64,000 nt of DNA from Clusia tigrina (Eukaryota; Arthropoda; Insecta; Diptera; Clusiidae): the NCBI GenBank assembly GCA_920105625.2, contig OV050031.1, positions 228,580,194-228,644,193 on the forward strand. Direction: 5' to 3'. This document shows, piece after piece, positions 35,874 through 50,800 of the stretch. The notes under the pieces were generated by a model. The model saw only the letters and a list, made by a program, of their open reading frames with translations, was not told the DNA's origin and did no database searches. Numbering within the stretch: the stretch's first letter is position 1; each line of letters starts with the position of its first letter. The position numbers were made by a program, and so were the translations under genes.

Positions 35874-38800
35874 CTGAAACCGAGCGAAGGAAGTGATTAA
35901 AAGAAATTGACAAAGCAGATAAAGCTAAAGTTGTTTGAGAGGTGCGTAGGGGCACTCCCTCGCTCTCTATTGGGACATCGCCAACGATGTGCTTTAATGT
36001 CGCAACGGTCCGTCTAAACGGCCACTTACCTGTCAACTACGACAATTGGTCCATTACGATAATCACTGCAACGCTCGTGCACGTCAACAATGAAGTCGTA
36101 AATGCTGTTGGGATTCGACATCTCCGGCCAACTGGGGCAGTGCAACATTTTCACATTCAATTCGTAATCGTCCTGGATTGATTGTATGACAAAATCTCGA
36201 CTCACATAATCGCTTTTATTCGTTTTGCTCAAGAACTTGACGCGATAGTAGTCACTTTCGATTGGGGTGGTGTCGTCAGGCCAGAACTGAGCGAAGTTCT
36301 GCGGGAAGAGAAGATATGGATGCGTCTTAGAATTTTATAGGGGCAAAGCTTAATACAGAATGCGATACGGAATGTTCAAATTGTGCTCACTGCAATCGGC
36401 AGGCAGTGCGTGTGGCATTAAAATGAATCTCAAATTGCAGCGACTATTACGGAAAAACACTCACAATTTCATCCAATGAAGAGAGCAGCACAATCGTCTG
36501 CGCATTGTGGTCCCATACCATTTGCCAGAAATCCTTCACCGTGTGTGTCATGGGATGCTGCGTCACGATGAAGTCGCGCAAGCGCCGGAAGCCGTGCAGC
36601 CAGGAGGCGTTGATGTAGTCGCTGCCCTCCTCGCCCGGTTTGGGCGTCAAGTGCACGCGACTGCACTCAATGGGGAAGATGGCGCCGCGGTTCTTGATCG
36701 AATTCACCTGCTTCATGGCCGAAGCGATGTGTATGTCCTTCGTCTGGAATTGTATGATGTTCTTGTACTGCTGCTCCAAGTACGGAGTGCAGTTCTTAAG
36801 CTCTTCGATTTGTTCGGTGCGCAGATTGGTTTCTCCTGACGCAATCGCTTCCACAAGCGCGTCGTGTATGAAGATGTACTGCTCCTCGGTCTGCACGAGG
36901 AAGTTGCGTTGCACACGTATATGCCGCAGAAACCCGAATACATTGACCACGCCCTTTTGCTGTATTTGCTTGAGCATGGCGTCGAGCACGATATAGGTGC
37001 CGGTACGACCAACCCCAGCGCTGCAATGAGCCAGAAGAGGGGATTAAGAATTAATTGAAGTTAGAATTGAGCCCAACTTAATGGTTGAACGCACCTGCAG
37101 TGTACCACAATTGGTCCAGCATCGGCAGGGTTGGCTATCGAGGACTTCTTCACGAAATTCAGCACTGGCAACGGGTGGTCCGGCGTCCCGTGGTCTGGCC
37201 AATTTGTGTAGTGGTACTGGTAGACGATTTTCTCGGAGTTGCACTGCTTCTTCTTCTTCAACTGAAATTACATTTCATTTGTAGAGTGCGTTCAGTGCGG
37301 CTACTGCCAAATTAATTATACCTTTAAGTGCTTGATTTGCAGCGTCCGCACGGTGTACATGGACATCACCTCCTCCTCCACCAGTTTCACTTGTATCACG
37401 CCGTACGTTTCGATCCCATCCTTGGGCCAATACATGTCGCACTTCCGCCGGCCACGCTCCACCAGATTCGTGATCATGACAATGATGGCCACTCGCTGCT
37501 CCCAGATCATGCGCCAGAAGCAGTCGAAAGTGTCCGGCAAAGGTCCCTGGGTGCCAATGAAAGCGCGCGACTTCTGGTAGCCATCGATGAAGTTGGCGTT
37601 GATGTAGTCGAGATTCTTCTTCTGGCCGGGTGTTGGGTGCAAGTGCACGCGGCTGTGATCATCTGCGAGTTAGAGAGAAGAAGGAAGCAAATATTAATTA
37701 GATAAAAGTAACAAAGCAAATGGAGCCATTCCTGCAGAGTTCTTCTCTTTGAAATAGCAACCCTTGCAGTCTTGCATCCACAATGACTGGAGCAGGAATT
37801 TACTCCATTTCAACTTACATGCCGTTATGTTGAGATATCGATTCTTGCGTTTGTTTTCCGGGTGCTGTGAGTGCTCACAGGGCAGGTCATCGGATATGCA
37901 CTCATTCTGGATTGCCTCGTATTCGCGACTGAAGCCAATATCGCCGTCCGCGTGCAGCGAAGCCACATGTTTGGCGAACTCAGTAACGGGCACAGCGGCG
38001 CGTACTTCGCCGCCGACCTCTACGGGTACCTCCCAGTCGACTTGTGGGACATTTGGGTGGTGGGGCGGGTCGTCGAGGTAGTAGTAAGCAGCATGAAAGC
38101 ATTTTCTGCTGGAAGAAAGAAAGAAAAACGTACATGGAAACATGTTAATCCGAATTAAGTTAAATGAAAACAGAATTTGCACCTTTGTAAATGTTACTAA
38201 AGGCTTTTGAAACTCAACAACTCTCCCAGGCATTCAGAGAACGCCACACTTCAATTGCAATATAAAGAAATGCTTCATTAGGGTACACAATTTACCACTC
38301 AACACTCAAAGGGCCTTTCATAAATTTGCAAATGGTTGTACTCCCCCTCTTCCTGAAATAAGCTCATCCTTTGAGTTAATAATGCTCGCTAAAAAGGATT
38401 TAATGTTTGTACTGTATCCAAATAATGTGGAAATAAATGACAGCAGTCGCGTAACTTGTGTGTCCAGCAAATGGGGTGAAGTGCAATTAGAATAAATGGA
38501 AACCTGAGTCCCAAGTGCACTCAATTAAATGGAAATTTGCCAAGATTCCCAATTAGCGGCAGTCACTCAGCAAAATTCCACTAAAGCACCGCTTAAAGAG
38601 GCCCAAATTGACTGAAGTCTCAATAGGTAAATTGTGAAGTAGCGAAATTATACAAACGGAACTGTAATGAGCACAAATATAATAAGATTCATTAATGTGC
38701 TGTGAAGAGTCGCATGGCAGTCTCTTCACTCTATGAATGCGCTCAAATAAAATTATTTTGTACAGATCGAGAGAGAAATTGTCGCAGGCACGATCTCAGC

Positions 38801-41800
38801 CAAGTAGTAGTTACTCAATCAAGGAATCAAGGAGGAGAAACCATACCAACTGCCCTGATCACACTCGTTGTGTTGATGCCCGTAAGTGGAAGGAAGTTCT
38901 TGAGTAAAAATGGCATTCAGTAATGCCAGAGAGTTCATATGGAAAGGATGAAGATTAAGTGAGGAGTTGTTGCCAGCGGAGCGGAGGGAAGTTGCATATT
39001 AAAATAAAAGTTTGCATTCAAAAGGGAGCGAGCTGCACGGGTATTAGGGGAATATAATGACGTCCATATACCCGTATGCAAAGAACAGCGTGAAAAATAA
39101 AAGGTGCTGCGGTTCCGGTTCCTTTTTTTGTATATTTACATTTGAATTTGCATCAATTTATTATTCTTTGCATTTTTGTGCACTCATTTGTGGCACCATT
39201 GTGCACCGAGGGCGCTGCTTTCAGTCTGGCTGAGCATAGGTGAGCCGCTGCTGGTGCTGGTGCCGCTGCCAGTGACGTTCGCGCTGATGTGTGCTCAAGC
39301 GAGAGCGAATAACTGGCAGCGCCCTTTCACAGCTGCCACACCGATTTTAAGTAGAAGATTTAAATATTTTATGCTTAAAGAAAACTGTGTCAGGAAACCG
39401 AATTTAGCCGCTCATGTGGGAAGAAGAAAACGCACGGGCAAGTGTGCAGACGCCAAAATTGCTCATACGCTGTGATGTGCTTTCAAAGAGAGCAATTTAG
39501 CATAAAAATCGCACTTATTTTTCAAATTTGTGCACATTTTGCATTTTAATTCCTTCAGCTCTGACGTTGGAGTTCTCCTCTAGATGAGTGCATATATGTG
39601 TGTGCGTGTTTGTGTGTGCGTGCGTGTAGGCGAAATGTGCATTTTTGTCATTAGCATTTTTAATTTGAAAATTATTCCACTGATATGCGCTGTAAAGTGC
39701 TTGCGAACGAGCAGCATGCGTGCCAAATTTCTGAATGTTGCAATAAAAGCGAATCTGCCGTTTCCTGGCGCTGTTTGCGCTGCAACAAAGCTCGCTGCAT
39801 TATGCACACTCAGCAAAGCACTCAATTCTTGCTTCCAAAGCAGCCATTTCCATTTCCACTCGATATTTTTACTTTTGTGTTCCGCATGACGTATGAGTAA
39901 CATTTCAGTAAGTGAGCATTAAATTGCATTTCGCTTTAATTGACTTCTACACATGCTTATTCGGTTCCAGCACCTGAATTCGTCGTGAAGAAAAAGCAAT
40001 CATTTGCTCATCAATATTCCGAGAGGCATGAAGTGGATGTAAGTATTTGCAAGGGCGCACACACGCATATATGGGCATTTCAGTATGAGTGCCTGCGTGT
40101 GTATTTTCAACTTAACGTTTGTAAATTGAGAGCCATTAGTCATTAAATGAGCTGTAAAAGCACACAAACACAAAGGCTAAACAGAGCATTCCAGAAGGGG
40201 CGAGAGGGAGAGGTGCACTCACCCTGAAGGTGGGGCTAGCAGTAGAAGAGAGCTGAAGAGTTGCTATGGTGCACACTCACATACATAGCTTGAAACTTGA
40301 ACAGACATGTCAGATCGTACAAGGACAGGACACCAAGCAGCCAGGAGACGAAGCGTTCGAATGCGGCCCTGCGAGTGGACGTAAAGCAGAGCCTAGCAAG
40401 AAGTTCGCTGAGTCTGGGATGGAGTCATCACACTCGCGGTCACACAAAACAAAATTATTTTGTCTCGTCGCAAGTTATTCGAGCACGGGTATTAAAGCCC
40501 GATTCGATCTCTGCTCTCACGCTTAACTGATTTAAATATATTTTGTTATTTGGCCAATCGCTTTGCTCCTTCATCACTAAATATAAAATAATGAAAGCCT
40601 CGCAAATACGCAAGTATTTCAATAATATTTTAATTCAAATGGAATTTCGGTCCACCGCACTCCAAAGCGCTCTTCAGCGTTTAAGAGTTTAATTAAATAT
40701 TTGGATCCTGCTCAAAAGCCGAGTTGAGAAATGCAAATTAGCACAAAAATACGAGTACGCACACAAAATGAGAAGAAATTATACATAAAAATAATTTTGC
40801 ACCGACTGAGGACAAAGTTCGCAACGGTATTTGTGACGGGGTGTAGTTCGGTAGGCTACGTCGCCCAAGCTTCCCGCACAATGTGCCACCGTTCGCCACT
40901 CAGCATTGAAGCTGTAAGATTCACCACTTTGGCCATATTATTTATGCTTTATAGAATCAAAGTCTTGTGGTGGCAAAGAGAAACTCGAAGTTTTTGTGCA
41001 ACCACGTACTAAGGCGCTTAAGTGGGGGGTGGCTGGGAGCAGTGGCACTATTCCACAGACTGTTTGAATGCATAAAGCACGCATTCGCAGTAAAATATAA
41101 ACACAGAAATGGGAGTAAAAACATACAGAACTGCAATGAAAAGAAATTTCTACTTAAGATAACCCCCCGAGGTGTGAGAAAGAGTAGTGGCACTGGTCAA
41201 ATTTATGGGTGGAAATGAACTACTCGCATGAAGATGCAGGCGGCGGGAAGGCTCAAAACCATTCATGCTGCAGGCATGACGTTGCTTATATCTGGAATTA
41301 AAGAAGATGCTTATGGAAAATTGCTGGCAGTTGAGAAGAAATACTTGAAGAAAGCCGAAATAACCGGTGCGGAAAGTTGCTTGACAACAGAGCTGCCGCA
41401 GCAGCTGCATACAAATCGGATACTTAAGCACAGCCAGAACAAGTAGCGTGCGGCAGGCAGCACCGGGGCAACCGTCGAGGCAGAGGGCAAGTGTTTTTCT
41501 TGCAAAATATTTTCGATTCACTTTTATTTTATTTTTAATATCATTATTTTTGTTTAAGCAGTTTTCAGTTTTAAGTAGCCGCACGATGAATGAACGGCAT
41601 GGAGTGTTACGTGATGCGTGAGCGGTGGGACGGGCGAGTGCGAAAGTTTCTTAAGTAGTATTAACCGGAAAGAGGTTAAGTGTCGGGTGCGGTGGTGTAG
41701 CATGGAACAAACTGTAACACAAATTGAAGTTTAGTTTATAATTGGTTTATTATTTCTCTGAATAACGTCACTTCTTAGGTAATAAAAGAAGTGTAAGTGC

Positions 41801-44800
41801 GAAAGAGTCACAGAGGCACTTGAGCCAGAGCGCTTTCTTCAGAGTATAATAAAAAAATGTTTCACAAGCAACTGAAACCCTAGCAAAATGTGATAAAAAA
41901 ATGATGGCAAGCAAAAGTTTGCTAAAATTACTTATCTCCTTAATCGCAGTTCAATTGCCGTGCCATGCCTTCCATTCACGACCATATCAGAGTTTATACT
42001 GGTATCTACGCAACTGATTTGTTGTTGCTCGTGTTTTGCTAGACCGCTTTTTGTTGTACTTGCTTTTCTAAATATTGACGCATGGTTGCTTGGCTCGAAG
42101 CGCTACTCTCACACGCTCGCTCATTTAAGCATAAAAAAATTACGCACTTAACAATTTTATTGATGTTTTTTTGCTGCTAATTTCTGGTCTTATGTAAAAC
42201 ACATATAAACAAAATCTGTTTACAAAAGAAGTGTTGGTTGTTGTTGTTGTTGTTGTGGACAGCATGAAAGAATCACCAAGTGTCGAACGCTTTCTACATT
42301 TCAAGCATTTTGTTCAATCAAATTGCTTACAAGTTGATAGTTCTCTTCCTGAGGCTTTTATATAATTCTGAGTACAAACGCAGGAAGATTGAAAATCGGC
42401 TTTCCGTTTGCGAAAAGGGGTATTTTTGGTTGATGATTGTAAATGAATTGGAAAATTATATAATAAATATATATAGTAGAGTGGGGCCATGGATATACCG
42501 ACTCTCAAAACCCTTTATTATGGAGTGGATTAAATTCAGTAGGAAGTACATTTTTGGTAACAGTTCAGAGTTAACTGCAGTTTGAATATGAATACATTTT
42601 ACTGCATGAACTCGCAACTCAAATAATATTCAAGTGTAGATTTCATTTATTATATACATATAAATAAATTAATTAATAAAGTACTTATTTAAATCCAAGC
42701 GAAAACCTTTTTGACTTACGTAAACCAATTTCCGCGTTTCGCCTTGCTGCGCTTCAAAGGAGAAGCATTGTTCCCCTTCTGTTCCGTCATGTTAAAAAAG
42801 GGGAAACTTTTTCGCATTCGTTGCTGAGCTTTACCAGAAACATATATTTATTTGTTTATATTATATATTTTATTTGTAAATATATGTTTCTGGCTTAACG
42901 ACTTTATTCCATGATTTTAATTTTGTAATGGACTACAAGAATTTATATAGCTTTGCCATTCTAACTCTTAAATTTAAAACTGATTAATTTGCATCCTTTG
43001 CTTGAGCATCCAGCACATTTTCTCTTATTTTACAACATTTTTACACCGCAGCGCATGTTGCGTCATAATTTCTGACGTGCAACCAATACAGAATACGGCA
43101 AACGTTTTTCACACAGAAATAATTTTTTATTAAGTACATTTATTTATGTTCACTTGTCATGCCAGAAAAAACATAAACAAATGAATGAAATCCGCGTGCA
43201 GCCCAAGCATAGCATTGTTTGATATTTATTTGACGCGCTAACTTGGCAGCCACAAGATTATTTACCAAAAACACTAACAAAAAATTGGGATAAAATAAAA
43301 GTTCCGCAGCGCTATTTCGACACAAAAACATTCACCAAACTTCAAACACGTTCGCTCGGCAACTGATTCGATCGCCTTGCGTTGCCATCAGCGCTGAGGC
43401 TGATCATATGCGGCGAAAATTCAAACAAAACGTCTCAAAAATATTCTCTTATTAGAATAGTGTTAGTGTTGCCATATTATGGATGCGCTCAAACGGGTAG
43501 AGGGATTTTGCCTCTATTTAGAGCAATGGTGCTGTCATTTCAGAGACCGCTCGCAGAAAGTGCAGAAGAGTGTTAATGAAATCATTGGATTAATCTTAGA
43601 TTAGATTAGATAGATTGATAATCTTGCATTTAACACATTAACACTTATATTGAGAAAGCGCTGAATTTCTCTATGAAAACTACAAAAGGTAACATTGGTA
43701 TGCAGCATCAGTTTGTCTCTACATATTCTGGCAGAATTTTCATAATAGTTGGTGTCTACCAGTCTTTATTTATTTTTGTGACACATATTTACATTTTAAA
43801 ACGTTTGAATTATTAATTTAAAATACTCGTATATGTAGTTAAATAAGATTGAATTGAAATACATATAAATTGACTGATTGACAGTACGCGGGCTCAGAAG
43901 TGCGACGTAGAGGATTTAACGGCACATCTGGCATCACTGAATTGTGTGGAAGAAGCCTTTAGAACAGAGAGCACGAGAGACAAATTCGCAACAAATCAAT
44001 GCAAAATTATTTGCAGGTAGAAGTCAAAAGTGATTCAAATGTGGAAAAATTAAAGGGATTGTGAAATCTAGGGAGATATAACTCTTATCCATGTGTTCTT
44101 TTTTAAAGTCATAAAAATAATATAAGTTTGCATTGCAGTGTAAGGATTGTATGTACTCGTGAAGTTACTCTCTCACTGAAAGGTGCTGAGGTAAGCAACA
44201 AATATAAACAATTTTGTCATGGCAACGGAACCGGGTGTAGTCGCAGTGCTGTTGGAGTACTTAAATGTATTTATTTAAGGGTAGCAGCCCCAATCTTAAT
44301 ACGTTTCAAAAAAGTCAGCCAATTTTTTTATTATGTTAATTAAAATAGTTAACATATTCCATGTACTTTATATAATGGTGCCTTAAAAAATGAAAGAAAA
44401 TACTACAATGAATGAACCCTACCTTATAGCGAATGTTATCTCGGGTTTGAATAGGTTTCAAATATATGTAAATGTAAATATTCATAGTCCAACGTTATTC
44501 TGATCGATAGAATATTCAGGAAAAGCAGAAATATATAAAATTTTTCTGGCATGGTAATAAATTTGCCAACTTCTCAGTTCCGCATTTCGATTGCAGTGTT
44601 TATCTTATCTCATTTTTTGTAAGAGGACTAGAGTGTTAATGCAAAAAGTAAGTTCATCGTTTTATGGCTTATATTGTATTTCATTGCTTCTCCAGAAACA
44701 ATAATATGCGCATTGTTGTTACAGTCATTGGAAGAGCATATGCAGTGTTTATCAGCTTTCAGTTCTCAGCTTTCGGCAATCAAACGTAAAACAATTCACA

Positions 44801-47800
44801 GGCTTTTTCATTCCTTGAATTTTTTGGAAATTTTCCGTCAGGGCACGTAAGAGTTCCACTCCCGAATTTACGGGTGACGTCAACACTTCAAATACAGGTC
44901 ACATACTATATTCCCGATAATATATAATGCCTGGAATAGCGGATATAATACACTAAACTACTAAATCAGTCCCCAAGCAGTACAAAAGACTAAATTTAGC
45001 AGAAGTGAAATCAATCATGGAAGCACTTAAAGTAAATTGAGTAGCGCAACGAATGTTCGTTAATGCTGGTCATAGAGTCTCAATTCACCTCGTATTGGTG
45101 CTAGGTGCTGATCAATTATTGAATGACTGGTGCTTTGTTCATAAACTTGACCTGTTCAGTTACTTTTTATGGACTGCAATTTGTGAGACAACTGTCCACA
45201 TTAGATTCGCAATTGAATGAATTTAGAATCTGGTGGCTGCCAAGAAATTGCAAATTATTATACTATATACGATATAGTAGGTATATAATCGCATGGGTAC
45301 AATACAATAGTACTCGTTTATAAGATATCTGTATCTTGTAGGTAAGTTTTTGCCATTCGAATTCCATCTACACGAAGTAGGCGCTGAGAATGCAGATCCT
45401 AGTGTGATGAGAAGTTGGCTGCAAAAAGGAGGCACCCGGATGTGTGATTAGTAATGATTAGTGGACTCAGTTCGTATGTTCGGCACACAAAATGGGACCA
45501 TTCGTTCACAGTTATGACTGGGTCTAAATCAGTGCCATCCTAGCCTATTCCTATGGGTAAAAATTTCTTACAGCTTCCACTTGGTTTCCAGTCAAAGCGT
45601 CCATCCATCAACAGCTTTCGACATTGGTCTAAATAAGCAGTTCATATTGGTCTAAATAAGCAGTGATCTTCTATATATCTGCAGCAAGGATTAAATACCA
45701 CAACATGCCATTGAGCGCGAATTGTATGGAAGGATAATGTATCCTTTATCTCCACTGTATGTTAGGAAATACACGCGTGACGTGATTATTTCATGTAAGA
45801 AGAGAAACAAATTGCCATGGATCTCAAGTTTTTTCAAGTTGCGCTTGGTCAATTCTTTAGTTCAATGGAATTACTCACAAACGCACAAAACACTCTGTCA
45901 AAAGCCATGATTACATCCTTGCCAAATAGTAGAAAGGCCACTTAGATTGCGTTGGAAGCAAGCATATTTTGAACAGCCGTCGTGGCACATAAAAACCCGC
46001 TTACCTACATACGAGAACGTATTTACAAATATTTTATGCAATGTGTGTTCAGATCATCATCAACAGCAACAACAACAACAACAACAGCAACAAAAACAAG
46101 ACTAACAATAAATAAGTAAACCATAAAATTTTGCTTTCAACTTTACGCCAGATAGTGTCAGCATTCAAAGAGCTCCTCACATTTTCCCCGCACGAACTCG
46201 GCAAAAGTGGCGGTCTCAGTTTCACAATGCATCCAAGGCGAAGTATTCCAACTGAAATTTTCCGCACACACACATACACACGCAAAGACGTCAAGCCGTA
46301 AAACAACAAGAATAACAAAGTTTGAAATATAGCCAACATATCCTTGCATCCATGCATTCAGCTTATCTTTGCACATATCTGGGTAACAAAAAGTTTCCCG
46401 TCATTTGCTCGATAAAGCGTCTAGAAACGGCAGTGGAGGCATTGGCGATGAAGCAGTAGGAAATTGCAGGGCGCGGGAAGAGAGTCAAAGGGTTCGAAAG
46501 GATACGAAATGAAAGCGTACAACTTTTGTAAGCCGCAAACAACAGACATTTCGGTTATCGCAGAAGAAAATAAGCCAAGCTGCGGCAGCTGGGGTACTAG
46601 CAGTCACAGCCACATCTACGGCCACAGCCATGGATACAGCTCCAGCTGCAGCTGCAGCAGCTGATGAAGTGAAATCTTAGATTTCTTTAGTCAAACTTTT
46701 TCCGTAACAGTTTTCTTTCTTCTCGCACAAGCACGAGCTTTTTGTCCGGCTTCGGTGCTGCTCCTCTATGCGCTTTCCACTTTCGTGTCCTTCCTAGCTT
46801 TGCATGTCTTCCTGCTCCTGCCTCCCATTTTGTGTGTTGTACGTTTCTGCGCATATCGGAGTGGTAGTTGCTGGCGCTGGTTTTTCTGGTAACGAATATT
46901 GTTGTTGTGCACCGAAATGAAGTTTTTCAAAGTTTAGCATGGCTGCAAGACGAAAAAAAGAAGATGTTATCCGGGATCCTGAAAGAAACGAGCTGAGCAG
47001 AAATTCACTTGCGCGAAAAAACTAAAAACTCCGCGGCCAACCGAGAAAAAAGCGAAAGACAACTTTTCATATTTGCTTTTGGCATTGTCAGAATGCACGC
47101 AGTGAATGTGAATGTGGCAGAATTCCCTTAAAAATTGACACTTCAGTTAATTTTCAGATATTATTGAATAGGAGGAGAGGGAGGGCCGCTTGTGCAAGAC
47201 GCGTTTTCCATACTCGCTTCAGATATGAACATTTTATGAATTCCTTGCAGTCATCCTAGGCAAACGGTAGGAGGTTCTTTAAGGAAGAGGAGGTGCTTTA
47301 AGGAAAATAAATGAAAAAGTTTGGAACGACAAATCAATTTCATTTTGTAGGAGATTGTTTTGATACTGGAACAATATCCCATAATTTAGTTTAGTGGACA
47401 CTTGAATATAATTCACTGCAAAGCGGGAGGATCCTCTTATTAGGAGACTAACCAATACAAAACTGTATTGGGAAGCTAAACTCCATAGGCAGTATGAACA
47501 AGTTATCTCTAATGTGGGTACCAGGCCACATAGGAGTAGAGGGAAATGAGAAGGTTGGAGGTCTGCTGAAGAAGTGTACAGATGCAAAAAGAAGTCAAAC
47601 CTGAAAAACTCTTCCGGGATTAAGATAGTCCAAAGCTCTTCTGGGAGATCTTAATCCCAAAAGAGCGAAGGAGTTAATAAAATATGACTCGGAGTAAATT
47701 AAGAATCATCAGGAAGGCATTTTAAGCGGACATTGTAGGCTCAACTACCATATGAATAAGTTGGGTCTATCTTCAGATGCCATCTGTCGATTCTGTGGAG

Positions 47801-50800
47801 AAAGTGACGAAACCTCACTGCACCTGATCACAGACTGCGGACCATTGGCAGACAATAGACTCAGGTGTTTTGGAGAATATATCTTAGATATGAGCAAGAT
47901 CCCTCATCTTGATTCCTCCAAAATATATGAATATCTGTCGAAAATTAACCTGACAGAATATTTATAGATGAGACTACCCTCATCTTTCAAATAAATAGGT
48001 GCATCACAATAAATCTTTCAAGTCGCAGTGTATAACACTCTTAAATATATCTATCTATCTATATCTAACCGATACAAAGGCACAACGAAGAAAACGAATC
48101 CAGGGGTCTTATTTCCAATGGCACCAGTAGCAGTTATCACCCAAACAAGACGATTCTTCAGGGCGAGAAATAAACATGTTCTTCTTGGAACAATCGGCCC
48201 CGCTTGGAACAATCGGCCCCGCTTGGAACAATCGGCCCCGCTTGGAACAATCGGCCCCGCTTGGAACAATCGGCCCCTCTTGGAACAATCGGCCCCTCTT
48301 GGAACAATCGGCCCCTCTTGGAACAATCGGCCCCTCTTGGAACAATCGGCCCCTCTTGGAACAATCGGCCCCTCTTGGAACAATCGGCCCCTCTTGGAGC
48401 AATCCCGCCATTACTTCCGTTCGCATTTAGTTCATTTCGTACGCACTTGGGCGGTGTCTCTAAAATGGTTCCTTTGAACATTTTTCTGCACACTTCTGAC
48501 CACCTGCAGTACCGAACTTGGCAGCAGGGTTGTTATCTTCAGCATTCCACCTACTAGTAAACTTTGAAGAGCTGCTTTAATTTTAAATGAATGTAATTTT
48601 GTAGTCCTTTTCTGAGCAGGCATTCTTTGTTCCATGTAAAGCCTTTCCAGCCAGGACCACAGTTAATCCGCTCACCCGCATTAAGCTCATTATTTATAAA
48701 ATTTCCCTGCTTTTAACACACACAGAGGAAAAGTCCTTCTTGTTTTGCCGTAGAACACGCTTTGTTTGCATTATCCTGAATCCTTTTGGGTGAATTGTCT
48801 ATGAAAGAGCGGACTTAACTTTTATTCTAATGCAATTAAGCGATGTCTTCGACTTCATCTACTTTGTCGTATCAGGACAATCTTGAGACAGTCCTTTGAT
48901 ACCCGGACTAGCCTTCAAGTGTAGCTAAATGAAAAATCTATTCGAAATTTCTCCGCTACGCTGCCGCGTGGGGCAAATCGAGTTGCTCGTTTAATGAGCG
49001 AAGTTGCTATGACGAGATTTGCCCGAGTGCAGAGTGCAGCTTAAGACTGGCATTAAATTAATTTAAAAACAAAAGAACAAAAACAACTCAAAAGTTGGCA
49101 AGGAAGGCTCGTAAAGAGCCTGGCAAGAAAGTATGTAAATCAAATAAAGCGCAAACGTTAACCCGGCCGGAGCAGTTGAAACAACGTTCAGCTGTGCCTT
49201 AAATGGCTCCTTGCTCATAAGAGCTGGTTTACGTACGTATCTGGAGTCAGAGAGGAGTTTATGGCAATGGAAGTGACTCCAGAAAATGGCATCAATCTGG
49301 CACCGGTTTGGGAGTATGTATTCGGATGGACGAAAGTAGCTTCCAAGGGGAATGGAACAGCGTGCAGCAGCGCCTCATTGTAATTTCAAATGAAGCTTAA
49401 GCAATAATAAGGCCAACTACTTCCGTGATGAGCTCTTCAGTGGATTACCATGCTCGCACTTACATACATATGCCCAACCTAGTGTTGTTTGAGTGTTTAA
49501 CTGGCTCTTGTACGGTGGCAGTGCTGTAAACTTATGTTTCAAGTGGCAGCGTGGCAACCACGCTCCCCCACTGAACTCCACTGCCTGTGCGCTACGCTGC
49601 ACTTGGCTGCATGCAAAGTGTAAACATTTCTCAAATTAACATCTTTTCATTCAATTCTGAAATGATTTTCTATGTTTTGTCTATTTAGGAAGTTGTTCTG
49701 TTGTTGTTATTGTTGTTGTTCTTGGTATTGCAATGCTTAGCGCTAGTTCCGTGCATGGCACTGGCGGGGCTATTTGTCTGCCATCTGTAGTTGCAGCAGA
49801 CACGTTCACATGCTTCCCGGCTGCCTCCCATGTCTCTAATTCCGTTCCGATGGAGGGAGTCTGATATGTTGAAATTTTTATGGTTTCTTAAGAAGATAAA
49901 AATAGCTGAAGTATTATTTCAATTTCCAAAGTGTTTAAGAGGCTTACAATGCTCCAAATTGCTAGGGCAACGGGTTGAACAAGAAGTAAGGGGAGCAGGG
50001 GTAACGTGGGAGAAAGGGCAAGTGGATGCATATGAATGTGTGAATACAATTTTAAGCCATTCTCCAAGTCAAATGCTGGAAATTAGTTGGCGTACTAGCG
50101 AAGATCAATTCTGAAGAATTACAGAAGGCGATTGACTCGTGCCTGCGCCCTCAGACTTCATGCATAAATATCATTAATAAAGAAAGTAATGAAACTTAAT
50201 TAAACTTAATTGTAATTTAGTTTGTGCTGCGAGCTTATTTGCGATTGACATTGTTGGGAAAATACTCAATAAAAACCAGAGGCGCATGATTTCGAAATCT
50301 GAAGAATCCAACAATTCCATTAAGAACCCGATCCTATAAAAACGCACGCCTACTCACTACGAATCAAGCTTTTATAGTGAAAGACATTACACTGGCTCTT
50401 GACGACTTCATAACTGCCTTCTCTGATCGCATAAACTGAAGGCAATCAGTGCAAACAGTTATGGAACAGTTCAGTGGACATTGACCACTTTAACCACTGC
50501 ACAGGAGCACCACTTACCTCCACAAAAAGAAAGCCATCACGATGAGCACAATGCCGAAGCAGCTGAAAATGATGCCAACCAGTACCGCCAAATTGTAATC
50601 GTTGTGCGACTGGCGCAGGAGCGGTTGAATCTTCTCGCAATTGGGCTGCAGCAGAATCTGAAAGTAGAGAGAATAAAAACCATCCATGAATTAAGTGTGA
50701 CAATTGTTCAATTTACAGGAACAGGAATAATAATAATACAAACAACAGATGTCTTTCTATTGTGTCACAAATGAAAAAGACCTTTGGTGCTAAAAAATCA

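Larger units (their letters stand above)
38109..50517 (-). other. Ptp99A: 12.4-kb Ptp99A intron
   Basis: No nested gene is recognisable. Contents: a 17-bp-arm perfect hairpin (42,834-42,893), (GTT)n at 42,237-42,255, an exact 19-bp direct repeat (45,623-45,664), (CAA)n near 46,062-46,092, a LINE 3' relic (47,440-48,030), a 19-bp tandem array (48,184-48,404) and otherwise AT-rich unique sequence. Open frames such as 41,150-41,584 and 39,580-39,903 have no domain features. Confidence 0.7.

Noticed and set aside
41150..41584. 144-codon - strand frame in the large Ptp99A intron
   Set aside because: No domain, no exon-like borders, and it competes with + strand frames of similar length.
48184..48404. 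CRISPR-like array
   Set aside because: The 19-bp units are directly adjacent with no spacers, and the genome is eukaryotic.
48028..48557. Overlapping 84-149-codon frames on both strands with repeated Pro/Gly/Trp peptides
   Set aside because: A stop-free 19-bp tandem unit opens all frames; there are no start context, splice signals or flanking coding sequence.
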